From contig JAHJVW010000113.1 of assembly GCA_018828585.1 (NCBI GenBank), positions 1 to 39,407 on the forward strand: a stretch of 39,407 nucleotides of DNA, read 5' to 3'. Under the pieces are notes generated by a model. The model saw nothing but the letters and a program-made list of their open reading frames with translations, was not told the origin of the DNA and did not search any database. The number at the start of each line of letters is the position of its first letter. Position 1 is the stretch's first letter. The stretch is from Bacteroidota bacterium. Lineage in GTDB: Bacteria > Bacteroidota > Bacteroidia > Sphingobacteriales > Sphingobacteriaceae. Below, one piece after another: positions 34,229 through 39,407 of the stretch. The position numbers and the translations under genes were made by a program.

Positions 34229-35293
34229 TAATATCAACCTCCACAATCCCGAAATCACCAAACATCCAAAAGCAATCGGCGTTAAAACCTTCCAACAAAG
34301 TGTCATCAACTGGTCGACACGTAAACGTGGTAATGTCCAGCGAATCCACATTTGTGCAGCCACCACCAATAAACATTTTCCCATCACCCAAAATATCCCC
34401 CAAAAAACTCCTGTCGTATAATCTGCTAAATGCAAACTACCGATATTTGGTAAGGGTGTATTCCAACCTCCTAAAAATAGGGTGACACCCAACATAGCCA
34501 CCAAAAACATCATGGCGTACTCTGCCAAAAATATAAAAGCGAAACGTAAACCTGTATATTCTGTATGAAAACCACCAATCAATTCCGATTCTGCCTCAGG
34601 CAAATCAAACGGAGCTCGATTACATTCGGCCAGCGAAGCGATGAAATAAATTACATACGCTACCAATAAATGTGGTGCCTGAAAAACATTCCACGCCAAT
34701 ATGCCTCCAATTTTATTGACTTCTAAAACCCCGAAAAACTTAATTTGTTCGGTCGCTAAAACGCCTTGATTATAATTGATGACTTGTAAATCCAACGATT
34801 GGGAAATCATCACGGCAGAGATGATAGCGAAACCAATAGGAATCTCATAAGAAACCATTTGCGCCACCGAACGCACCGCACCCAATAAACTGTACTTATT
34901 GTTTGAGCCCCATCCCGCCATTAATATCCCTAAGGCTTCAATAGAAATAATAGCGAATACATAAAAAACGCCCAAATTCATATGGGCTGGAACCAATCCC
35001 GGAGCCCAAGGCAGAGCTACAAAACCCAAATACACCGCCACAAAAATAATAACAGGCGCAATGGTGAATAGTACTTTATCTGCCAAAGCCGGAACGATGT
35101 ATTCTTTTTGAATGAGTTTGAGGATATCAGCAGCGGTTTGCAACCAGCCAAATTTCCCAGTTTCCATTGGCCCTAAACGGTCCTGAATAAAAGCCGAAAT
35201 CTTACGCTCGGCATAAACGCTCACCAAAGAAAAGGCAGCAATAAAGCCAAAAATAGAAATGGCAACCAGAAAATAGATGACGTAAAAATTCAA
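34217..35293 (-). CDS. nuoH: NADH-quinone oxidoreductase subunit H
   Basis: 358 residues, the membrane subunit that forms the quinone site at the arm junction. Seen: SVYAERKISAFIQDRLGP (ERK-RxG signature), GILMAGWGSNNKYSLLGAVRSVAQMVSYEIP, AECNRAPFDLPEAESELIGGFHTEYTG and the C-terminal WTLPRLRVDQLM. The start is TTG at 35293, with an in-frame TAG two codons upstream and no ATG until about residue 43, so TTG is forced. Its last three codons and TGA fall in a 24-bp dispersed repeat. nuoG is not upstream; an accessory gene is. A -7 box lies 24 bases upstream. Confidence 0.95.
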   Translation of the reverse strand: MNFYVIYFLVAISIFGFIAAFSLVSVYAERKISAFIQDRLGPMETGKFGWLQTAADILKLIQKEYIVPALADKVLFTIAPVIIFVAVYLGFVALPWAPGLVPAHMNLGVFYVFAIISIEALGILMAGWGSNNKYSLLGAVRSVAQMVSYEIPIGFAIISAVMISQSLDLQVINYNQGVLATEQIKFFGVLEVNKIGGILAWNVFQAPHLLVAYVIYFIASLAECNRAPFDLPEAESELIGGFHTEYTGLRFAFIFLAEYAMMFLVAMLGVTLFLGGWNTPLPNIGSLHLADYTTGVFWGIFWVMGKCLLVVAAQMWIRWTLPRLRVDQLMTLCWKVLTPIAFGCLVISGLWRLILLSA

Positions 35294-35317
35294 TCCCTAA
35301 GCCTTTGTTTTGCGCTG

Positions 35318-35325
35318 CAAATCTA
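35318..35325 (-). promoter_or_regulatory. Possible -7 box (TAGATTTG) for nuoH
   Basis: On the minus strand TAGATTTG matches TAnnTTTG exactly, about 24 bases before the TTG start. nuoH would need such a promoter because nuoA-G are not directly upstream. Confidence 0.45.
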
Positions 35326-35378
35326 AGGAATTTAGGTGGGGTTTGTAGAATGTATAGTAAAATGGTAGAGATTTGGTT

Positions 35379-36428
35379 TTATCTATTATTTTTTAAATAT
35401 CCTCTAGTTATACAATTATCATTTATTCTTTCTAGGGCTGTTAAAAATTCAGTTGTGTCTAAGAAATAACTAGGATATGCCTTTTTTAATAACCTCATTG
35501 AATTGGCAGCTACTAAAACTACTGCATTCTTTGATTGTTCCTTAATATTCTTTTCTATTTCTAAATACTTTTCAGATGCCTTTTCTAAAGAGTTTTTGTC
35601 AAAAACAGTTATTTGTACAGATTTGGTCTCAATATTTATATTAATAAGGTAATAATCACCAGGAAAATTTTGCTGCTCTAGATGATTCGTTGTTACACCT
35701 AATACTCTTAAAGTTTCTATAATTTTTAATTCCTTACAGCTATTATAACATTCTATCATCAAATCTTCCATTGACTTATCAGTATGAAGTTTAAGAACTG
35801 GTAATTGTTCTTTGATAGCAAATAGAGAACTAACTATTTTAAAAAATGAAAGCCATTCATCTGGTCCTTTGCTTGACTTTAAAGAAGTGTTAGTAATAAT
35901 GCCAGCTGTTTCAACAGCAGTTGCCCAGTTGTGTTGTAATTTTGTTCTTATTTGCAACTCTAACCTTAGGCCATCATATTTTTCAACTTTAGAATTGTAT
36001 TTATAAACGAAATGAATACTTCTGTATCCCGAATCTTTAGGTTCATCAACATAATCACTAATTCTTTCAAGTTTGTGTGATAACCTCGAATCTTGAATTA
36101 ATTTCTTTAATTTTTCTAAATCTCTAACGTCTTTGAGTACGGCTCTAAATCCGCCGATATCTTGCATCCCTCCCAACCCCATTTTTTCATTTAAGTCTAA
36201 TTTATATTCGATGGACGTTAATCTTTTAAGTCTTTGAGAAACTAAAATAGGTGTGACTTTATTACTTGAGGAAAGTTTTATTAAACTGTTTTTCATTACT
36301 CTTAGTGGATGTAAGTGGTGGGACCTCCAAGTATTAATTATTTCCAAAGCATCATTAACTTCCAATTCTGAACTTGAAGTCATTAAAATCTCACCTGCCC
36401 TCGTTATTCTATTTCTTGAAAAAAACAT
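35379..36428 (-). CDS. RelA/SpoT-domain protein with unassigned C-terminal half
   Basis: 349 residues. The (p)ppGpp-synthetase-type nucleotidyltransferase domain covers about 30-180: RLKRLTSIEYKL (66-77), MQDIGGFRAVL (88-98, with D90 and R95), SDYVDEPKDSGYRSIHFVY (124-142; Y135 would stack on the acceptor guanine) and LELQIRTKLQHNWA (156-169; E157, Q159). All key synthetase residues look intact. There is no HD hydrolase, TGS or ACT domain, so it is a small alarmone synthetase-like protein. Residues 180-349 are helical then mixed (YYLININIETKSVQITVF, VVLVAANSMRLLKKAYP) and unrecognised. In accessory regions such proteins include toxSAS toxins and phage-defence enzymes; that role is inference. 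No antitoxin is adjacent. Confidence 0.85.
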   Translation of the reverse strand: MFFSRNRITRAGEILMTSSSELEVNDALEIINTWRSHHLHPLRVMKNSLIKLSSSNKVTPILVSQRLKRLTSIEYKLDLNEKMGLGGMQDIGGFRAVLKDVRDLEKLKKLIQDSRLSHKLERISDYVDEPKDSGYRSIHFVYKYNSKVEKYDGLRLELQIRTKLQHNWATAVETAGIITNTSLKSSKGPDEWLSFFKIVSSLFAIKEQLPVLKLHTDKSMEDLMIECYNSCKELKIIETLRVLGVTTNHLEQQNFPGDYYLININIETKSVQITVFDKNSLEKASEKYLEIEKNIKEQSKNAVVLVAANSMRLLKKAYPSYFLDTTEFLTALERINDNCITRGYLKNNR

Positions 36429-36446
36429 ATATGAAAAAACTGTTTT

Positions 36447-36479
36447 TAAATATAACTTTTAAAGTTTTTATCTTCCAAA
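36447..36479 (-). promoter_or_regulatory. Possible promoter of the RelA/SpoT-domain gene
   Basis: On the minus strand, TTTG (36476-36479) is followed after 21 bases by TATATTTA (36447-36454), seven of eight bases of TAnnTTTG; spacing fits the Bacteroidota -33/-7 arrangement. The ATG is 18 bases further. Confidence 0.5.
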
Positions 36480-36504
36480 TTGTTGAAAAATCACTAGCTA
36501 TCTC

Positions 36505-36627
36505 AACTGTCCTTAGTCTTAAGCGAAGCGTGACTAAGGATTTACAAATAGAAAAGAGTCTCCAAACTCGTTAAGCAAAACTAAACAAAAACCTATTTGT
36601 GAGACCTCTCCTTTCGTCGAGGTGACG
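36505..36627. repeat. 123-bp dispersed repeat, copy 1
   Basis: Same orientation and length as 38166-38288, with 9 mismatches by eye. It contains CCTTAGTC (36511-36518) against GACTAAGG (36532-36539), and ACAAATAG (36544-36551) against CTATTTGT (36593-36600), then GAGACCTCTCCTTTCGTCGA and GGTGACG. So it can fold into two hairpins. Recalled as a common scattered element in Sphingobacteriia. No coding sequence. Confidence 0.9.
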
Positions 36628-36636
36628 TTCCTATTT

Positions 36637-36720
36637 CTGTCATGCTGAACTGGTTTCAGCATTTTTTTATAGCAATGTCAGTGCAAATAGAGATTCCGAA
36701 ATAAATTCGGATGACAAAAC
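36637..36720. repeat. Second dispersed repeat type (TCATGCTGAACTGG... family)
   Basis: GTCATGCTGAACTGGTTTCAG with GCATTTTT, then GAGATTCCGAAATAAATTCG with GGATGACA. TGCTGAA/TTCAGCA and TCCGAA/TTCGGA inverted pairs give two short hairpins. This phrase pair is, from memory, a common dispersed element of Bacteroidota intergenic regions. The rest of the gene-free stretch 36429-36796 is AT-rich with nothing else recognised. Confidence 0.65.
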
Positions 36721-36796
36721 GTGTGGAGAAGTTCATCTCACCCACAAATCAAAACTCATTTCAATACAATTATTAAAATTCGTATTTTAGAGGAAA

Positions 36797-36979
36797 AGAA
36801 AAACGATAAAAAAGGCAAATGCAATTGAAGCGATTAATGAAATGCCCTATGATTTTGATTTGGAATTATTGATTGAAAAATTGGTTTTCATTGAAAAGGT
36901 AGAGGCTGGGTTATCGCAATTAGAAATAAGAAAAACCACTCCTCATGAAGATGTGAAATAATTGATTAAAAAATGGTAA
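36797..36979 (+). pseudogene. Decayed antitoxin gene (RelE/ParE-partner type)
   Basis: A frame reading (R)KTIKKANAIEAINEMPYD, then FDLELLIEKLVFIEKVEAG, LSQLEIRKTTPHEDVK, TAA, LIKKW, TAA. It closely resembles a small Bacteroidota antitoxin that, from memory, reads MKT.KANAIEAINEMP...HEEVK..VKKW. The expected start ATG is AGA at 36797, and an in-frame TAA at 36959-36961 interrupts the last segment. No toxin frame follows; sequence after 36980 has no ParE/RelE motif. So both ends are damaged and the toxin is lost. It could not be translated from a normal start. Confidence 0.7.
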
Positions 36980-37033
36980 TAAAATGAGTAGAAAGTTATT
37001 TGAAAGCTAGATCAATAGTATATAAAATTTCTT

Positions 37034-37330
37034 CTATACACCCTCCATCTCTTCCATCAAAGCTTTTTGAAAAGTATATGCGGATTGCAAATTATACCAT
37101 AATTCACTATTTGTTCCCAATGCTTTTCCAATTTTAATCGCAAGAGTGGCTGAAATATCTCTTTTTCCAGCAAAAATCAAACTTAAATTATTTGGAAAAA
37201 TTCCTATTTGTGCAGCAAAATCCTTTTTTTGAATTTCACGGGCTTCTATCTCCTCCAATAAAAACTCCCCCGGATGAAATGCTTCAATTTCAATTTCAGC
37301 ACCTTTAGAATTAAAGACCTGATTGTTCAT
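37034..37330 (-). CDS. HigA-family XRE-type antitoxin, orphan
   Basis: 98 residues. The region HPGEFLLEEIEAREIQKKDF to IFAGKRDISATLAIKIGKAL is a helix-turn-helix of the HigA/VapI family (HPGE motif, then LSxIxxGKRxIS, then LWYNLQSAY, typical of HigA). HigA normally follows higB, encoding a RelE-fold mRNase, in one operon; the gene upstream here is the AbiGi-family gene, 39 bases away, and no HigB is visible. It could be an orphan antitoxin, a regulator of the abiGi gene, or the residue of a TA locus. DNA-binding is expected from the family, the operator is not known. Confidence 0.85.
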   Translation of the reverse strand: MNNQVFNSKGAEIEIEAFHPGEFLLEEIEAREIQKKDFAAQIGIFPNNLSLIFAGKRDISATLAIKIGKALGTNSELWYNLQSAYTFQKALMEEMEGV

Positions 37331-37369
37331 TTTATAATAGTTTTAGTTATTAACAACATCATAAGATAA

Positions 37370-38104
37370 TTAAAAATCAGTTAGAATTTGTTCTGTAGTA
37401 ATAATTCTAGAATATAATCTTTCAATATCTTCTAAAGTAAAACGAGTTCCTTTTGACTTTCTTAAGACTTCAATAAAATCTGGTATTTCTAATTCATCAT
37501 TTATGATGATATATTTTATGTCATTTGGCTCAAATCGCAATTTCAAATTTTCTATCTTTTTGTTAGCTATTTGTTTAACTTCAGATTTAAATTTATCTCC
37601 TCTTACAATCATCTGTGCTTCTTTAAAGGATGGCACAAATCTCCATTCTTTTTCATCAGCAAATTTGTAATCCGAAAAAACTTGACCATTTCTAATTAGA
37701 TCTGCTTGATAATTTTTCATGTACCTGACAATTTCTGCTAAATTTAACTCTGTATCAGTGAGTTCATTTATTTTTTTTCCGAAAAATAATATTTCAAATG
37801 CTTTGTAATAACTATCTATCAGTGTAGAGTTTTTATCTACATAAAGAACTGGATTCAATTTTTTAGATTTACCCCATTCCCTTTTTAATCCTATTCCATA
37901 GGAACCATATTTTGAAATATGCTCTTTAATCTCAGATAATGGTATATCACAAAAACTAACCATTGGAATTGCATAATGTAAATTTCCATTTTCAGATTCT
38001 ATGTTTTCTAAGCAATATTTAATATTAAAATCATTTTTAAGAATGCCTATCAAAGCTTCTTTAGAACTAGTAAAGTGGATAAGAGAATTGGAACTTAGTG
38101 ACAT
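37370..38104 (-). CDS. AbiGi-family protein (abortive infection antitoxin-like)
   Basis: 244 residues, no signal peptide. I recognise the AbiGi family (Pfam 'putative abortive phage resistance protein AbiGi'): SNSLIHFTSSKEALIGILKN at the N-terminus, MVSFCDIPLSEIKEHISKYG (about 48-67) then YGIGLKREWGKSKKLNPVLYV (69-89), and DEKEWRFVPSFKEA (149-162). In lactococcal AbiG, AbiGi works with AbiGii, a nucleotidyltransferase-type toxin, as a phage-defence pair. No AbiGii-like gene is next to it; the neighbour on the same strand is the HigA-like gene. So it may be an orphan or have a new partner. Start ATG 38104. Confidence 0.75.
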   Translation of the reverse strand: MSLSSNSLIHFTSSKEALIGILKNDFNIKYCLENIESENGNLHYAIPMVSFCDIPLSEIKEHISKYGSYGIGLKREWGKSKKLNPVLYVDKNSTLIDSYYKAFEILFFGKKINELTDTELNLAEIVRYMKNYQADLIRNGQVFSDYKFADEKEWRFVPSFKEAQMIVRGDKFKSEVKQIANKKIENLKLRFEPNDIKYIIINDELEIPDFIEVLRKSKGTRFTLEDIERLYSRIITTEQILTDF

Positions 38105-38165
38105 TTAAATAAATTTTAGAATTGTATGAATTTAAAACTAATATTAATTAAATCAAAAGTAACCC

Positions 38166-38288
38166 AACTATCCTTAGTCTTAAGCTAAGCATGACTAAGG
38201 ATTTACAAATAGAAAAGAGTCTCCAGACTCGTCAAGTAAAGCTAAATGAAAACCTATTTGTGAGACCTCTCCTTTCGTCGAGGTGACG
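38166..38288. repeat. 123-bp dispersed repeat, copy 2
   Basis: Direct copy of 36505-36627 with 9 mismatches. It ends 8 bases past the stop of the methyltransferase gene. With copy 1 it brackets the decayed antitoxin, HigA-like and AbiGi-like genes. Confidence 0.9.
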
Positions 38289-38296
38289 TAAACTAA

Positions 38297-39367
38297 CTAA
38301 ATATGCACCAACACCCACAATTCCACCATTTCTACAGCTCGCCAATATTGGTCTCGCTTGGTTTTATCTGAAGCTTTTTTCACTGGCTTTCTGGTACATT
38401 TTTCTAATTGAAACCGCCCACCTTCCGCCAGTTCCATTTCTATAGGATGGATATCAGTAACCTCAGTAACCTGCGCTAGGTTAGAAAACAGAAGCACAAT
38501 TTTTCCATTAGGAAGCAGTCTTTTTTTTGCTTCAGCAAAGAATTCAGGAAAAAGGTTTTCATCATAATAAATAGCTTGCTCTAAGGCCTCCATTTCTTGG
38601 TTAGCAGGCAACCAAGGTGGATTAAAAACAATCAATTCTGTTTCCTTTTCCCACTTCCCAAATAGTGAAGCATAATCCAACTCAATCTTTCTGGATAGTT
38701 TGGTTTCTCCCATCATCTCGTTTAACCCGATGATTGCATTGGCGTTGGTGTCTGTCACAAATACTTTTTGGAAACCATGTTTAACCAATTGTAAAGAAAG
38801 TACGCCGCTACCTACGCCAACTTCAATCGCGGTTTTCTTTTGCCCAGAATAATACTTTAACCAATTATCAAATAGGAAAAGATGTTCAAAACGGGTGGGA
38901 AAATAAACCCCATAATAGGGATAGATTTTATCTCTTAATACCGGAATAGTAATTCCTTTTATATACCACTGCCAGGCACTGTTTAATCCCTGAACATCAG
39001 GGAAGGTAAGCCTAAAATCAGGTTGTTCTGGATAGAGTTTTCTCAGCCATCCTATTTCCGGTGACTTATTAACCGTTAACAAATGATTTTTCACTTGTAG
39101 CAGAATGAAATGGGAATAAAAGCGAAAGGCTTTACGATAAGCTCTTTGTTCTAAAAAAGTTTCATTGGGATGCGTTTCTTTCAGCACTAACTGTAACTCA
39201 TGTAAAAGCTCCAATCCAAATGAATATCTTCCTTCTACTAAAACATACTCTTGTGCAAATATTGATTCCAGCGTTAAAGATAAATCAGAACCTTTTCTAA
39301 ACGAAGTGGTCTTCACATCATCAGCAATTATGGCTGGTCGGTTGGCTTGCAAGGTTTGGTTTGTCAA
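38297..39367 (-). CDS. Class I SAM-dependent methyltransferase (HemK/RsmC-like small domain)
   Basis: 356 residues. The N-terminal half (1-170) is helical and unassigned. The SAM domain begins with motif I IEVGVGSGVL (181-190), acidic motif II VTDTNANAI, then FNPPWLPA (248-255) as motif IV. NPPW-type motifs occur in enzymes that methylate N atoms of glutamine, adenine or guanine (PrmC, RsmC, RlmG relatives); the precise target cannot be read. The C-terminal basic segment (RKPVKKASDKTKRDQY) may bind RNA. Start is uncertain: ATG 39367 gives MTNQTLQANRPA, a plausible N-terminus. Confidence 0.82.
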   Translation of the reverse strand: MTNQTLQANRPAIIADDVKTTSFRKGSDLSLTLESIFAQEYVLVEGRYSFGLELLHELQLVLKETHPNETFLEQRAYRKAFRFYSHFILLQVKNHLLTVNKSPEIGWLRKLYPEQPDFRLTFPDVQGLNSAWQWYIKGITIPVLRDKIYPYYGVYFPTRFEHLFLFDNWLKYYSGQKKTAIEVGVGSGVLSLQLVKHGFQKVFVTDTNANAIIGLNEMMGETKLSRKIELDYASLFGKWEKETELIVFNPPWLPANQEMEALEQAIYYDENLFPEFFAEAKKRLLPNGKIVLLFSNLAQVTEVTDIHPIEMELAEGGRFQLEKCTRKPVKKASDKTKRDQYWRAVEMVELWVLVHI

Positions 39368-39407
39368 ATTCTTCGTGTTTCTTTAAGTGATGAATTAAAA
39401 AGATGGA

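Noticed and set aside
34176-34403. 75-codon minus-strand ORF over the nuoH 3' end and repeat
   Set aside because: Out of frame with nuoH and its tail is just the translated tandem repeat (VVSLSGVE twice).
36505-38288. The two 123-bp copies as ends of an insertion sequence or a CRISPR array
   Set aside because: No transposase lies between them, the copies are direct and only two, and spacing is 1.5 kb; REP-type dispersed repeats explain them better.

Overview
The window is AT-rich chromosomal DNA from a Bacteroidota bacterium, most likely a Sphingobacteriaceae member close to Pedobacter. Three things support this: a type IX secretion (CHU_C-type) C-terminal domain protein, Bacteroidota-only families (DUF5606, the secreted family mislabelled 'asparagine synthetase B', the long PurF), and repeated -7 boxes of the form TAnnTTTG. 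The genus is inferred from protein resemblance only. No rRNA, tRNA, CRISPR array, transposase or integrase gene was seen.

Layout. 1-8.1 kb: a lone receiver domain; rlmH followed by a large T9SS-type surface protein and a 42-residue membrane peptide; a cyclophilin/DUF5606 pair; a secreted protein of unknown function; truC; and a Na+/alanine symporter. 8.2-12.5 kb: an APC amino acid permease, a MarC family protein, and a PAS sensor protein that has a histidine H-box but no ATPase domain. 12.7-16.7 kb (minus strand): guaA, a substrate-binding lipoprotein and an RsmB-like RNA methyltransferase, packed as one operon. 16.7-19.1 kb: an NlpC/P60 lipoprotein whose catalytic Cys is Asn, an M20 peptidase, and a small acidic protein broken at a run of A. 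19.1-26.2 kb: a FucP-like sugar transporter, dCMP deaminase and secreted protein operon; a LysE exporter; purF; an esterase; and a small lipoprotein.

26.2-35.3 kb (minus strand): the membrane half of respiratory complex I, in the order nuoH, I, J, K, L, M, N. It is broken up by toxin-antitoxin genes. An intact-looking antitoxin/PIN-toxin pair sits between nuoJ and nuoK in the same direction and is translationally coupled to nuoK. An antitoxin with a frameshifted ParE/RelE-like toxin sits in the opposite direction between nuoM and nuoN, and nuoN appears to have its own promoter. nuoA-G are not next to nuoH; nuoH starts with TTG behind its own -7 box, and its stop codon lies in a dispersed repeat.

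35.3-38.3 kb: an accessory island abutting nuoH. It holds a RelA/SpoT-domain protein with intact synthetase motifs and an unassigned C-terminal half, a decayed antitoxin gene, an orphan HigA-type antitoxin and an AbiGi-family protein. Two 123-bp direct repeats (9 mismatches) flank the last three. 38.3 kb to the end: a class I methyltransferase. The most notable feature is the accumulation of toxin-antitoxin and abortive-infection-type genes inside and beside the complex I operon. Most remaining genes are ordinary housekeeping genes.
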